DNA of 64,000 nucleotides, taken from assembly GCF_902859855.1 (NCBI RefSeq), contig NZ_CADIKH010000007.1, positions 124,001-188,000 on the forward strand, read 5' to 3'. Position numbers and translations under genes: made by a program. Source of the DNA: Paraburkholderia humisilvae (lineage in GTDB: Bacteria > Pseudomonadota > Gammaproteobacteria > Burkholderiales > Burkholderiaceae). Every line of letters starts with the position of its first letter. Position 1 is the stretch's first letter. This document shows, in pieces, positions 44,970 to 54,754 of this stretch. A model generated the notes under the pieces. It saw only the letters and a program-made list of their open reading frames with translations, did no database searches and was not told the origin of the DNA.

Positions 44970-46544
44970 ATGCATGAGAAAAGCCTGACTGAACTGCGTG
45001 CCGCACTCGCCGCGAAGCAATGCTCCGCGGTCGAACTCGTGGGCCTGTACCTGAAGCGGATTGCGCAGCACGAAGCGCTGAACGCGTTCGTGCATGTCGA
45101 CGAAGCGCGCACACTGACTGAAGCGAAGGCTGCCGATGCGCGCCTCGCAAGCGGCAACGCCGGCCCGCTGACGGGCCTGCCGATTGCGCACAAGGACGTG
45201 TTCGTCACGCGCGGCTGGCGCTCGACCGCCGGCTCGAAGATGCTCGAGAACTATACGAGCCCGTTCGATGCGACGGTGGTCGAACGTTTGTCGCGCGCGG
45301 GCATGGTGTGCGTCGGCAAGACCAACATGGACGAGTTCGCGATGGGTTCGTCCAACGAGAACTCCCATTTCGGCCCGGTGCACAACCCGTGGGATATCGC
45401 GGCGGTGCCCGGCGGGTCGTCGGGCGGTTCGGCGGCGGCGGTCGCCGCACGTCTTGCGCCGGCTGCGACCGGCACCGATACCGGCGGCTCGATCCGGCAG
45501 CCGGCGTCGTTTTCCGGCATCACCGGCATCAAGCCGACGTACGGCCGCGTGTCGCGCTACGGGATGATCGCGTTTGCTTCTTCGCTCGACCAGGGTGGTC
45601 CATTTGCGCAAAGCGCCGCGGATTGCGCGCTGCTGCTCAACGCGATGGCCGGTTTCGACGAACGCGATTCGACGAGTCTCACGCGCGACGACGAAGACTT
45701 CACGCGCTATCTCGGACAAACGTGGCAAGGTGGCGCGGGCGCCGCGGACAAGCCGCTCGCCGGTCTGCGCATCGGTTTGCCGAAGGAATACTTCGGCGCG
45801 GGTCTTGCCGATGACGTGCGCGCGGCGATCGACGCCGCGCTCAAACAGATCGAAGCGCTCGGCGCGACGCTCGTCGATGTATCGCTGCCGAAAACGGAAC
45901 TGTCGATTCCGGTCTATTACGTGATCGCGCCGGCCGAAGCGTCGTCGAACCTGTCGCGTTTCGACGGCGTGCGTTACGGCCATCGCGCGTCTGACTACCG
46001 CGATCTGCTCGACATGTACAAGAAATCGCGCGCCGAAGGCTTCGGACCCGAAGTGAAGCGCCGCATTCTGGTCGGCACGTATGTGCTGTCGCATGGCTAT
46101 TACGACGCGTACTACCTGCAGGCGCAGAAAATCCGCCGCATCATCGCGCAAGACTTCCAGCAAGCGTTCAAACAGTGCGATGTGATCATGGGGCCGGTTT
46201 CGCCGTCGGTCGCGTGGGACATCGGCGCGAAGGGCGACGATCCGGTGCAGATGTATCTGGCCGATATCTATACGTTGTCGGTGAGCCTCGCGGGCCTGCC
46301 CGGCATGAGCGTGCCGTGCGGGTTCGGCGCGGGTGCGAACGCGAAGCGGCCGGTCGGTTTGCAGATCGTCGGCAACTATTTCAACGAAGCACGCATGCTG
46401 CAGGTTGCGGACGCGTTTCAGCGCGTGACCGACTGGCATCGCAAGTCGCCAGCGGGGGGGGCTGAAGAGCCCCCACGCTCACTTCGTTCGCTGTCCCCCG
46501 GGGGGGCGCATGCCTCCCTTGAGGCGGCTCGGCGGGAGGCATGA
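44970..46544 (+). CDS. gatA: Asp/Glu-tRNA amidotransferase subunit A, C-terminally extended by a repeat
   Basis: A 524-residue amidase subunit that releases ammonia from glutamine. The Ser-cisSer-Lys triad is K75, S150 and S174, with the same spacing as in characterised GatA proteins, in the glycine/serine-rich amidase signature. The family sequence ends near [10 protein letters not shown]; the last about 28 residues ([13 protein letters not shown] and following) are encoded by a GC-rich palindromic repeat element (46454-46543) and are not part of the conserved protein. The stop TGA overlaps an ATG of gatB. Confidence 0.95.
   Translation: MHEKSLTELRAALAAKQCSAVELVGLYLKRIAQHEALNAFVHVDEARTLTEAKAADARLASGNAGPLTGLPIAHKDVFVTRGWRSTAGSKMLENYTSPFDATVVERLSRAGMVCVGKTNMDEFAMGSSNENSHFGPVHNPWDIAAVPGGSSGGSAAAVAARLAPAATGTDTGGSIRQPASFSGITGIKPTYGRVSRYGMIAFASSLDQGGPFAQSAADCALLLNAMAGFDERDSTSLTRDDEDFTRYLGQTWQGGAGAADKPLAGLRIGLPKEYFGAGLADDVRAAIDAALKQIEALGATLVDVSLPKTELSIPVYYVIAPAEASSNLSRFDGVRYGHRASDYRDLLDMYKKSRAEGFGPEVKRRILVGTYVLSHGYYDAYYLQAQKIRRIIAQDFQQAFKQCDVIMGPVSPSVAWDIGAKGDDPVQMYLADIYTLSVSLAGLPGMSVPCGFGAGANAKRPVGLQIVGNYFNEARMLQVADAFQRVTDWHRKSPAGGAEEPPRSLRSLSPGGAHASLEAARREA
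46454..46543 (+). repeat. Palindromic repeat element in the gatA-gatB junction
   Basis: This stretch consists of G/C-tract hairpins: GGGGGCT with AGCCCCC (46457-46463, 46468-46474), CCCCC with GGGGG around 46495-46506, and CATGCCTCCC with GGGAGGCATG (46509-46518, 46534-46543). Such elements are dispersed in intergenic DNA of Burkholderiales; here one encodes the GatA C-terminus and contains the gatB ribosome-binding site and its first ATG in the last arm. Confidence 0.75.
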
Positions 46545-46546
46545 AA

Positions 46547-48022
46547 ATGAGCAAAGAGTGGGAAGTGGTAATTGGTCTGGAGACGCACGCGCAACTGTCG
46601 ACGGTCTCCAAGATATTCTCCGGCGCCGCCACGCAGTTCGGCGCCGAACCGAACACGCAGGCCTGCCCCGTCGATCTCGCGTTGCCGGGCGTGCTGCCGG
46701 TGGCGAATCGCGGCGCCGTCGAGCGGGCGATCCGCTTTGGCCTTGCGATCGGTGCGACGATCGCGCCGCGCAGCATCTTCGCGCGCAAAAACTACTTTTA
46801 TCCGGATCTGCCGAAGGGCTATCAGATCAGCCAGTACGAGATTCCGGTCGTGCAGGGCGGCAAGGTCACGATTCAGGTGCCCGCCAATGAAAAGGCCGGC
46901 AGTCAAGCCTACGAAAAGACGATCAACCTGACACGCGCGCACCTCGAGGAAGATGCGGGCAAATCGCTGCACGAAGATTTCGCGGGCATGACCGGCATCG
47001 ATCTGAACCGCGCCGGCACGCCGCTGCTCGAAATCGTCACCGAGCCGGAAATGCGCAGCGCCGCCGAAGCGGTCGCGTATGCGAAGACGCTGCACGCGCT
47101 TGTCATGTGGCTCGGAATCTGCGACGGCAACATGCAGGAAGGGTCGTTTCGTTGCGACGCGAACGTGTCGGTGCGGCCCGTCGGGCAGAAGGAATTCGGC
47201 ACGCGCGCCGAAATCAAGAACCTGAATTCGTTCCGCTTTCTCGAAGAAGCGATCCAGTACGAAGTGCGCCGCCAGATCGAACTGATCGAGGACGGCGGCA
47301 CGGTCGTGCAGGAAACACGTCTGTACGATCCGGACAAGCGGGAAACGCGGTCGATGCGCAGCAAGGAAGACGCGCATGACTATCGCTATTTCCCGGACCC
47401 GGATCTGATGCCGCTTGTGATCGATTCTGCCTGGGTCGAGCGCGTGAAAGGCGAACTGCCGGAACTGCCCGAGACGATGCAGCAGCGCTTCGCCGATCAG
47501 TACGGGCTGACGCGCTACGATGCGGGCGTCGTGGCCTCGAGCAAGGCGATGGCCGCGTACTATGAAGCGGTGGTCGCGAAAGCGGGCGCCGCGCAGGCAA
47601 AGGTCGCCGCGAACTGGCTGATGGGTGAAGTGTCGTCGCAATTGAACCGCGAAGACCTCGAGATCGATGCATGTCCGGTGAGCGCCGCACAGCTTGCGCT
47701 GATCCTGCAACGCATCGCCGACGGCACGATCTCGAACAAGATCGCCAAGGAAATCTTCCAGGTGATCTGGGATGAAAAGGCCACCGACGAAGCGGCTGCG
47801 GATCGCCTTATCGAAGCGAAGGGCCTGAAGCAGATCTCGGACACCGGCGCATTGGAAGCGATCATCGACGAAGTGCTCGCGGCCAACCCGAAATCGGTCG
47901 ACGAGTACCGCGCCGGCAAGGAGAAAGCGTTTAACGCGCTGATTGGTCAGGCCATGAAAGCGACCAAGGGTAAGGCGAATCCGCAGCAGGTCAACGAGCT
48001 GCTGAAGAAAAAGCTATCCTGA
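46547..48022 (+). CDS. gatB: Asp/Glu-tRNA amidotransferase subunit B
   Basis: A 491-residue subunit that binds the misacylated tRNA and phosphorylates its side chain before amidation. The conserved [12 protein letters not shown] start, [13 protein letters not shown], and the zinc/metal-site region are present, and the C-terminal YqeY-like tail ends in [16 protein letters not shown] prefer ATG 46547 because GGGAGG (46534-46539) is then seven bases away; ATG 46541 (adding Met-Lys) overlaps the gatA stop but is only one base from the site. The ribosome-binding site lies in a hairpin arm, so translation should depend on ribosomes coming through gatA. Confidence 0.95.
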   Translation: MSKEWEVVIGLETHAQLSTVSKIFSGAATQFGAEPNTQACPVDLALPGVLPVANRGAVERAIRFGLAIGATIAPRSIFARKNYFYPDLPKGYQISQYEIPVVQGGKVTIQVPANEKAGSQAYEKTINLTRAHLEEDAGKSLHEDFAGMTGIDLNRAGTPLLEIVTEPEMRSAAEAVAYAKTLHALVMWLGICDGNMQEGSFRCDANVSVRPVGQKEFGTRAEIKNLNSFRFLEEAIQYEVRRQIELIEDGGTVVQETRLYDPDKRETRSMRSKEDAHDYRYFPDPDLMPLVIDSAWVERVKGELPELPETMQQRFADQYGLTRYDAGVVASSKAMAAYYEAVVAKAGAAQAKVAANWLMGEVSSQLNREDLEIDACPVSAAQLALILQRIADGTISNKIAKEIFQVIWDEKATDEAAADRLIEAKGLKQISDTGALEAIIDEVLAANPKSVDEYRAGKEKAFNALIGQAMKATKGKANPQQVNELLKKKLS

Positions 48023-48202
48023 AGCGCGTTACGCGCGCGAGCGGCGCCAATGCGGCGCGCGTCGGCCATGATGGGCTGTTGCCGGAACGAACCCTGGGCA
48101 ACGGCCCTTTTCGTTGGTGCAGGCCGCGGCGTCCGTTTAGCAGCGTCGTTCAGATGCGGCGTGTCGCGCGCTCGCAATCCATATCAAAGGGGGACAGGCA
48201 CG

Positions 48203-49042
48203 ATGTCAAAGAAGCCGGAACTCGACGATTTCCGCGTACCGTTCTTCGACGAAGGCAAGAAGGGCGCCGCGTTTAACCTTGCCGCTTTCGATGCGGGCGC
48301 GAAGCCGTTCTCAAGCGGCTCGAAGGAGTCCGATCGCGAGCGTCTGCTCGAACTCGGCACGAAACTCGATGCGCAGCAGGAACGGCTGCATGCGCAACGC
48401 CTGCAACGTGTACTGCTGGTGTTGCAGGGGATGGATACGAGCGGCAAGGACGGCACGATTCGCGCGGTCTTTCACGAGGTCGATCCACTCGGGCTGCGCA
48501 TCGTGCCATTCAAGGCGCCGACGCCCGCCGAAGCCGCACACGATTTCCTGTGGCGCGTGCACGCGCAAGCGCCGGCCGCGGGCGAATTGACCATCTTCAA
48601 TCGCAGCCACTATGAGGATGTACTGGTGCCGGTCGTGCTCGGCGAACTGAACAGAACGCAACGCGAGCGCCGCTATCGCCATATCCGCGACTTCGAAGCG
48701 ATGCTGGCTGACAATGGCACGACGATCATCAAGTGCATGCTGCACATCTCGAAGGACGCGCAGCGCGAGCGGTTGCAGTCGCGCATCGACGATCCGACCA
48801 AGCACTGGAAGTTCGACGTGTCCGACCTCGACGCCCGCAAGCTGTGGGACAAGTACCAGGACGCGTACTGCGACGCGCTGGCCGCGACATCGACCGACTA
48901 CGCGCCGTGGTACGTGATTCCCGCCGATTCGAAAACGCATCGCAACGTGATGATCGGCGAACTGCTGGTGCGTGCGATGGAGTCGCTGAAGCTTGAATTT
49001 CCGCCGCCGAAGGCATCGTTGAAGGGCGTGATCATCGAATGA
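48203..49042 (+). CDS. ppk2: Polyphosphate kinase 2 family protein
   Basis: A 279-residue PPK2-type phosphotransferase that uses polyphosphate to phosphorylate nucleotides. The Walker A segment QGMDTSGKDG, the NRSHYEDV (Walker B region) and the lid-region arginines in RYRHIRDFE are present. Its length and single domain fit the short PPK2 enzymes (nucleoside di- or monophosphate kinases), but the exact class cannot be assigned by eye. ATG 48203 has AAAGGGGGA upstream; an earlier start at 48050 is not supported. A single-gene unit after gatB. Confidence 0.88.
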   Translation: MSKKPELDDFRVPFFDEGKKGAAFNLAAFDAGAKPFSSGSKESDRERLLELGTKLDAQQERLHAQRLQRVLLVLQGMDTSGKDGTIRAVFHEVDPLGLRIVPFKAPTPAEAAHDFLWRVHAQAPAAGELTIFNRSHYEDVLVPVVLGELNRTQRERRYRHIRDFEAMLADNGTTIIKCMLHISKDAQRERLQSRIDDPTKHWKFDVSDLDARKLWDKYQDAYCDALAATSTDYAPWYVIPADSKTHRNVMIGELLVRAMESLKLEFPPPKASLKGVIIE

Positions 49043-49108
49043 TCGCGCTAGCCGGTTAGCCGCCTGCGGCATGAAAAACACCCATTGAATCGACAATAAA
49101 GGAACGAC

Positions 49109-49888
49109 ATGTTGCGCGTGATCACCGCCAATCTGAACGGCATCCGCTCCGCGGCAAGCAAAGGCTTTTTCAACTGGTTCGGCGAGCAGCATGCCGACGT
49201 GCTGTGCGTGCAGGAAATCAAATGCTCGCAGGACGACATGACACCGGAATTCCTCGCGCCGCACGATTTCACCGGCTATTTCCAGCATGCGGTGAAGAAA
49301 GGCTACAGCGGTGCGGGCGTCTACACGCGGCATGAGCCCGACGAAGTCGTGATCGGTTTCGGCAGCGAAGAGTTCGACGCGGAAGGGCGTTATGTCGAAT
49401 TGCGCTTCGGCAAACTGTCGGTGGTGTCGGTGTATGTGCCGTCGGGTTCGAGCGGCGAAGACCGACAGCAGGCGAAGTATCGCTTCATGGACCTTTTCAT
49501 GCCGCATCTCGCCGCGCTGCGCAAGAAACGTGAAGTGATCCTGTGCGGTGACGTGAACATCGTGCACAAGGAGATCGACATCAAGAACTGGAAGAGCAAT
49601 CAGAAAAACTCCGGTTGTCTGCCGGAGGAACGCGCGTGGCTGACGAAGCTCTTCGACGAAGTCGGTTATGTCGACGTGTTCCGCACACTCGACCAGCGGC
49701 CCGAGCAGTACACGTGGTGGAGCAATCGCGGGCAGGCGTATGCGAAGAATGTCGGGTGGCGGATCGATTATCAGATCGCGACACCGGGCATCGCGGCCAA
49801 GGCGAAGCGGGTCGGGATTTTCCGCGATATCAAGTTCAGCGATCACGCACCACTAACGATCGACTACGATCACACGCTCGCGAGCTGA
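49109..49888 (+). CDS. xthA: Exodeoxyribonuclease III
   Basis: A 259-residue exonuclease/AP endonuclease of the EEP superfamily used in base-excision repair. It begins MLRVITANLNGIRSA, has the metal ligand in CVQEIKC, the catalytic CGDVNIVHKEID, the WWSNRG segment and the terminal SDHAPL motif. Length is normal. AAGGAA lies upstream of ATG 49109. The gene converges with the M48 peptidase gene; a weak hairpin at 49926-49946 lies between them. Confidence 0.95.
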   Translation: MLRVITANLNGIRSAASKGFFNWFGEQHADVLCVQEIKCSQDDMTPEFLAPHDFTGYFQHAVKKGYSGAGVYTRHEPDEVVIGFGSEEFDAEGRYVELRFGKLSVVSVYVPSGSSGEDRQQAKYRFMDLFMPHLAALRKKREVILCGDVNIVHKEIDIKNWKSNQKNSGCLPEERAWLTKLFDEVGYVDVFRTLDQRPEQYTWWSNRGQAYAKNVGWRIDYQIATPGIAAKAKRVGIFRDIKFSDHAPLTIDYDHTLAS

Positions 49889-49950
49889 CCGGCAATCGGC
49901 GCGTCGGTCTACTGTCCCGCCGCGTGCGGACCTGAGTGGGGTCCGCCGCG

Positions 49951-51306
49951 TTATTCGCGCGCCGATTCCGTGCGGCGCGCGCGCCCCGCTCCCTGATAAT
50001 CGGGCAACGTATCGACAGTCTTGCCGATCGCCTTCGCGTACAGCGGCAACATGTCGGAGAGCCGCTTCATGATGTCCTGGCGACGCGCGGCCGTGTACGG
50101 GTGCACGTAGATAAAGCCCTGATCGCGGTTGCTGCGCGTCGCGACCGCAAGCTTGTCCCATAACGTGATCGCCGCGCGGGGATCGTATCCGCCGCGTGAC
50201 GCGATTTCACTGCCGATCACGTCCGCTTCGGTTTCATCCGCAGCTTCGTATTTCATCTCGAGCAGTTGCGAGCCGATACCAAGCGGCGATGCGCCGAGAT
50301 CCGCAAGGCCGAACAGCTGCGGAATCTGGCCCGAGCCCAGTTGCACGGCCTGCTGTTCGCCCAGACGTTCGCGCGCATGCTCGCGCAGCGCGTGGGCAAT
50401 TTCATGGCCGATCAGCATGCCGAGCTCGTTGTCGTTGAGTTTGACGCGATCGAGTATCCCGCTGTAGACGACGATCTTCCCGCCCGGCAGGCAGTACATG
50501 CGGATGTCCGGCGAACGGATCACCGCGACATCCCATTTCCAGTGCTTCGTGCGATCGCTCCACTTCAGCGAGTACGGGATCAGCTTGTCGGTAATCGTCC
50601 GTACGCGTATCACGCGGGTGTCGGTGGGCGGATACAGACGGTGCGCGTGCTCGGCGCCTTGCGCGATCTGATCGAACTCTTCCGCCGCCTGGCCCTCGAG
50701 CATCGACGACGGAATCAGATTGCGGAATACCCCGAGGTCGCCATAGCGCAGTTGCGGGCTTGGCTGGAAAGGCGTCGAGATTGCACTCGTGCTGGACGCG
50801 GCGGGTGCGGAGCCAGCATTGGCAGCGGACGCACCCGAGGCCACGGCGGCTTCGGACCTGGGTACGGCGGGCGCGCTTGTGCCGTTCGCCGGGCTCGTGG
50901 GTGCGTTCGCGGCCGGGGCCGTGGAGGCACTAGGGGCGCTGCCGGGTGCGTTGCTGGCGGCGCTGTTTGCGGTGCTGTTAGCCGCACCGGGCGCCTTTGC
51001 CGCAGGACTGGATGCTGCATTGGGTGCTGATCCAGTCGCGGTGTTAGGTGTTGCGTTGGGTGATGCGTTCGGTGTCGTGTTCGGTGCGGGAGCTACGCCC
51101 GTACTCGCAGCGGGCCCAGCGGACGCATCCGCCGCAAGCGCAGCGGGCGATGCGGCATATAGGCCACCCGCGCACAGCAGAACCCACATCACATGCATCA
51201 GATGAAAACGGCTTTGGCGCACATCCGTGTGCAGCCTGACGGAGACGTGCGGCCAATACGGCCGATGCAGTCGGCCTTTCGCACGTCGCCGAACGACGTT
51301 CGTCAC
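49951..51306 (-). CDS. Exported M48-family metallopeptidase
   Basis: A 451-residue protein. The hydrophobic signal (MHVMWVLLCAGGLYAASPAALA) is preceded, from the chosen start, by a 36-residue basic stretch. A low-complexity Ala/Pro/Ser/Asn linker of about 120 residues follows, then the peptidase domain with the zinc motif HEIAH (GHEIAHALREH) and a later EADVIGSE ligand region. The GTG start at 51306 overlaps the ampG stop (GTGA) and has GGAGGAG six bases upstream; ATG 51198 gives a more normal signal but has no ribosome-binding site. It would act in the periplasm, perhaps in outer-membrane quality control as BepA does. Last gene of the metX transcript. Confidence 0.82.
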   Translation of the reverse strand: MTNVVRRRAKGRLHRPYWPHVSVRLHTDVRQSRFHLMHVMWVLLCAGGLYAASPAALAADASAGPAASTGVAPAPNTTPNASPNATPNTATGSAPNAASSPAAKAPGAANSTANSAASNAPGSAPSASTAPAANAPTSPANGTSAPAVPRSEAAVASGASAANAGSAPAASSTSAISTPFQPSPQLRYGDLGVFRNLIPSSMLEGQAAEEFDQIAQGAEHAHRLYPPTDTRVIRVRTITDKLIPYSLKWSDRTKHWKWDVAVIRSPDIRMYCLPGGKIVVYSGILDRVKLNDNELGMLIGHEIAHALREHARERLGEQQAVQLGSGQIPQLFGLADLGASPLGIGSQLLEMKYEAADETEADVIGSEIASRGGYDPRAAITLWDKLAVATRSNRDQGFIYVHPYTAARRQDIMKRLSDMLPLYAKAIGKTVDTLPDYQGAGRARRTESARE

Positions 51307-52697
51307 GACGGTCTCCTCCACGGAGCAATCCGGAACAGAAGTAGCATACCGGGCACAGCGAGGAGCGTGCAGGCAATGAAGTAATGGAACCAGCCGAACT
51401 GCGCGACGACAAAGCCGCTCGCGGCCGACGCAAGTGTGCGTGGCACCGACGCGAGACTCGTGAAGAGAGCGAACTGCGTGGCCGTATAACGCGGGTCCGT
51501 CGTGCTGGCGATGTACGCGGTGAACGCGGCCAACGTCAGACCGGTTGCGAATGTCTCGAACCCGTACACCAGTGCGAGTGCAAACAGCTTCGGATCGAGC
51601 TGCATCGTCCAGTTGAACCCGAGCGACGACATCAGCTGTGTGACGTTCTGGTTGATCGATGCGACGACGTGATAGGTCGGTGCAAGTTCTGGCGCAGCCT
51701 GGCCGAAATGGGCGAGCCACGCAAAGCCGAGCGTCGACATCATCTGTAGGAATCCGAAGATCCACAGCCCGCGGCCGATGCCGATTCTCATCAGCCAGAT
51801 ACCGCCGATAATGCCGCCTGCGAGACTCGCGCCGAATGCCGTGGTCTTCGCGATCACGCCAATATCGGTGCGCGAGAAACCGATGTCCAGAAAGAACGAC
51901 GTCGACAGGGTGGTTGCCATCACGTCGCCGAGCTTGTACAGGAAGATAAAGCCCAGCACGAAGAGCGCGCCGCGCCAGCCGTCGCGCACAATGAACTCGC
52001 GAAACGGTTCGACGACCGCCTCGCGCAGGTTCTTTGGCGGCGCGCCGTGCACTTCGGGTTCGCGCACGACGAGCGTCATCACCATGCCCGGCACCATGAA
52101 CGCCGCGGTGAACGCGAACACGGTCGCCCATGGCAAATGGTCCGACAGGATCAGCGCCAGCGACCCGGGTATCAGCGCGGCGATCTTGTATGCGTTCACG
52201 TGCACCGCGTTGCCGAGTCCTTGCTCGGTGTCGTGCAGCAGTTCGCGCCGGTACGCATCGATCGCGATGTCCTGACTCGCGCCGAAGAACGCAACGAGCG
52301 CAGTGAGCGCGGCGACGGTCCAGATCGATTCGCGTGGCGAGACGATGCCGAGCGATGCGATCGCGCCAGCCACCAGAATTTGTGTGACGAGCATCCAGCC
52401 GCGGCGCCGCCCTGGTCGCCAGCCGGGCAGACGCGGCACGAAGCGGTCCATCAGCGGCGCCCAGACGAATTTCCACGTATAGGGAAACTGGATGAGCGCG
52501 AAGAGACCGATTTCCTTCAGGTTGACGCCTTCGGAACGAAGCCACGCCTGCACGAGATAGACGAGCGTGAAAAGCGGCAGGCCCGACGTGAAACCGAGAA
52601 AGACGCAGATCAGCATGCGCGCGTTCAGGAACGCGCGCCAGCCGGGATGTTCTTCGTGAGCGTTAAGTGCGGGCGCCTCGTGTGGCGGGTTCGACAT
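51303..52697 (-). CDS. ampG: AmpG-like muropeptide permease
   Basis: A 464-residue major facilitator transporter with about 12 to 14 helices. The segments GFTSGLPLFTL near the N-terminus and FGASQDIAIDAYRRELL are characteristic of AmpG, which imports N-acetylglucosamine-anhydro-muropeptides for cell-wall recycling and beta-lactamase induction. Length is close to E. coli AmpG (491). It starts 12 bases after the metW stop and its stop overlaps the start of the M48 peptidase, so it belongs to the metX-metW transcript. Confidence 0.9.
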   Translation of the reverse strand: MSNPPHEAPALNAHEEHPGWRAFLNARMLICVFLGFTSGLPLFTLVYLVQAWLRSEGVNLKEIGLFALIQFPYTWKFVWAPLMDRFVPRLPGWRPGRRRGWMLVTQILVAGAIASLGIVSPRESIWTVAALTALVAFFGASQDIAIDAYRRELLHDTEQGLGNAVHVNAYKIAALIPGSLALILSDHLPWATVFAFTAAFMVPGMVMTLVVREPEVHGAPPKNLREAVVEPFREFIVRDGWRGALFVLGFIFLYKLGDVMATTLSTSFFLDIGFSRTDIGVIAKTTAFGASLAGGIIGGIWLMRIGIGRGLWIFGFLQMMSTLGFAWLAHFGQAAPELAPTYHVVASINQNVTQLMSSLGFNWTMQLDPKLFALALVYGFETFATGLTLAAFTAYIASTTDPRYTATQFALFTSLASVPRTLASAASGFVVAQFGWFHYFIACTLLAVPGMLLLFRIAPWRRPS

Positions 52698-52709
52698 GTG
52701 CGGATGGCG

Positions 52710-53318
52710 TTAGATTTTCTTGACGCGATAGACCGCAAGACTACCACGCCAGTTCACGCCCCAACGCACCGTCTGGCCGTCGTGCAGCACGACGCGATCG
52801 AGAATTTCGATGCCCACTTCGGGGGCGAGCGCTTCGAAGTCTTTGATCGTCAGCACGCGCACGTTCGGTGTGTTGTGCCATTGATAAGGCAGCGACTTCG
52901 ACACGGGCATCCGACCCTGTACCACCGACAGACGATGCGGCCAGTAGCCGAAGTTCGGGAACGACACGATGCACTGCCTGCCGACCCGCACCGTCTCGCG
53001 CAGAATCGCCGCGGTCTGATGAATTGTCTGCAGCGTCTGCGACAGGATCGCGAAATCGAAGCTGCCGTCTTCGAACAGACGCAGTCCGTCTTCGAGATTC
53101 TGCTGAATGACGTTGACGCCGTTCTTCGTCGCGGCAAGGACGCCCGCGTCGTTGATCTCGATGCCGTAGCCCTGCACTTCGAGTTCTTCGGTCAGCAACG
53201 ACAGCAGCGAGCCGTCGCCGCAGCCGAGGTCCAGCACCGTCGCGCGCGGCTCGACCCAGCGGGCGATCGCGCGGAAGTCCGCGCGTGTCGAGAGGATGTC
53301 GAAGGCTTGCTGGTTCAT
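52710..53318 (-). CDS. metW: MetW, methionine biosynthesis protein
   Basis: A 202-residue protein of the class I methyltransferase fold with the SAM-type motif [12 protein letters not shown]. MetW partners MetX in many proteobacteria and is needed for its full activity. The sequences [10 protein letters not shown] and [11 protein letters not shown] are typical. It overlaps metX by four bases (ATGA, 53315-53318), which fits production of both proteins in fixed proportion. Confidence 0.95.
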   Translation of the reverse strand: MNQQAFDILSTRADFRAIARWVEPRATVLDLGCGDGSLLSLLTEELEVQGYGIEINDAGVLAATKNGVNVIQQNLEDGLRLFEDGSFDFAILSQTLQTIHQTAAILRETVRVGRQCIVSFPNFGYWPHRLSVVQGRMPVSKSLPYQWHNTPNVRVLTIKDFEALAPEVGIEILDRVVLHDGQTVRWGVNWRGSLAVYRVKKI

Positions 53319-54460
53319 GCGTTCACCTCGAGCGCGATGCGTTCATAGTAGGCGCGCATCAGGTTGTGATAGCGCGCGTCGTCGAGCAGGAACGCATCGT
53401 GACCGTGCGGCGCGTCGATTTCGCCATAGGTCACATGGCGCTTGTGATCGAGCAGCGCCTTGACGAGCTCGCGCGAGCGCGCAGGCGCGAAGCGCCAGTC
53501 GGTCGTGAAGCTTGCGATCAGGTATTTCGCTTTCGTGTGCGCGAGTGCCGCGGTGAGGTCGCCGTCGAACGCTTTGGCCGGATCGAAGTAGTCGAGCGCG
53601 CGGGTAATCAGCAGATAGGTGTTCGCGTCGAAGTAGTCCGCGAACTTGTCGCCCTGGTAGCGCAGGTAGGATTCCACTTCGAATTCGACGTCGAAACTGA
53701 AGTTGTATGCGTCGAGCGCGCCTTCCGCGCGTCGCAGCGCACGGCCGAATTTCTCGGCCATGTCGTCATCGGACAGATACGTGATGTGGCCGATCATTCG
53801 CGCGACGCGCAAACCGCGCTTCGGCTTTACGCCGTGCGCGTAGTAGTCGCCGCCGTGGAAGTCCGGGTCCGACAGAATCGCCGAACGCGCGACTTCGTTG
53901 AACGCAATATTCTGCGCGGACAGTTTGGGTGTGGACGCAACGACAATGCAGTGCGCGACGCGTTCCGGATACATCGTGCTCCATGCGAGCGCCTGCATGC
54001 CGCCGAGGCTGCCGCCCATCACCGCAGCGAAGCATTCGATGCCGAACACGTCCGCGACGCGCGCCTGGGCGTTCACCCAGTCTTCGACGGTCAGCACCGG
54101 AAACCGCGCGCCATAGGGCCGGCCGGTCGATGCATCGATGCTCATCGGTCCGGTCGAGCCGAAGCACGAGCCGAGGTTGTTCACGCCGATCACAAAGAAG
54201 CGGTTCGTATCGAGCGGCTTGCCGGGGCCGACCATGTTGTCCCACCAGCCGACGTCCTGCGGATTGTCCGCGTACACGCCCGCGACATGATGCGACGCGT
54301 TCAGCGCATGGCAGACGAGCACGGCGTTGCTGCGTGCGCGGTTGAGCGTGCCGTAGGTTTCGACCATCAGGTCGTAGTCGGCGAGCGAGCTGCCGTTCTG
54401 CAGCGGCAGCGGCTCGGTGAAATGCATTTTTTGTGGAGCGACGATCCCGATCGATTCCAT
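53315..54460 (-). CDS. metX: Homoserine O-acyltransferase MetX
   Basis: A 381-residue alpha/beta-hydrolase-fold acyltransferase for the first committed step of methionine synthesis. The nucleophile lies in [12 protein letters not shown], with the acid and base in the C-terminal [12 protein letters not shown] and [12 protein letters not shown] regions. Whether it uses succinyl- or acetyl-CoA cannot be read directly; Burkholderiales enzymes paired with MetW are usually succinyl type (MetXS). A SAM-II-type riboswitch lies 75 bases upstream, consistent with feedback control by S-adenosylmethionine. Confidence 0.95.
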   Translation of the reverse strand: MESIGIVAPQKMHFTEPLPLQNGSSLADYDLMVETYGTLNRARSNAVLVCHALNASHHVAGVYADNPQDVGWWDNMVGPGKPLDTNRFFVIGVNNLGSCFGSTGPMSIDASTGRPYGARFPVLTVEDWVNAQARVADVFGIECFAAVMGGSLGGMQALAWSTMYPERVAHCIVVASTPKLSAQNIAFNEVARSAILSDPDFHGGDYYAHGVKPKRGLRVARMIGHITYLSDDDMAEKFGRALRRAEGALDAYNFSFDVEFEVESYLRYQGDKFADYFDANTYLLITRALDYFDPAKAFDGDLTAALAHTKAKYLIASFTTDWRFAPARSRELVKALLDHKRHVTYGEIDAPHGHDAFLLDDARYHNLMRAYYERIALEVNA

Positions 54461-54535
54461 TTATTCCGCCTGTGGCAACGACTGGGCGGCTAAACGGTGT
54501 CGGCGATGCGCAAAAGAAGCGACGTTCGCGCTGAC

Positions 54536-54621
54536 GACCTCTTTAGCCGCATTTATGTGAACCGCGGACGGGCATGTCCGCCAGGTTCGCGCGCCCGCAA
54601 TCGAGTCAGCAAATCGGCGCG
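54536..54621 (-). promoter_or_regulatory. SAM-II (SAM-alpha) riboswitch with an added hairpin
   Basis: On the minus strand a P1 stem CGCGCC (54621-54616) pairs with GGCGCG (54595-54590). The loop begins GATTTG and ends TTGCG, as in SAM-II RNAs. The 3' part holds ATAAATG and GCTAAA followed by GAGG (54556-54536), which closely matches the conserved pseudoknot strand. Between P1 and that strand sits an extra hairpin with arms GCGGAC and GTCCGC (54581-54564). The location just upstream of metX is the expected one. The match was made by eye from memory of the consensus. Confidence 0.78.
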
Positions 54622-54754
54622 TTACTACGTGTTTTACAGCGAGGCTCAGCTTTCGAGTTGCAACGCCGATACTTCGTTCGCTGCAACAATCAGGCGAAGA
54701 GTATAGCGGAAAATCCGCCGCGGCTGCGTCGGCGGGGTAGTGGGCGCCGCCGTG

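Noticed and set aside
44937..46439. A 500-codon frame antisense to gatA
   Set aside because: Shadow of gatA, whose catalytic triad and operon position are clear.
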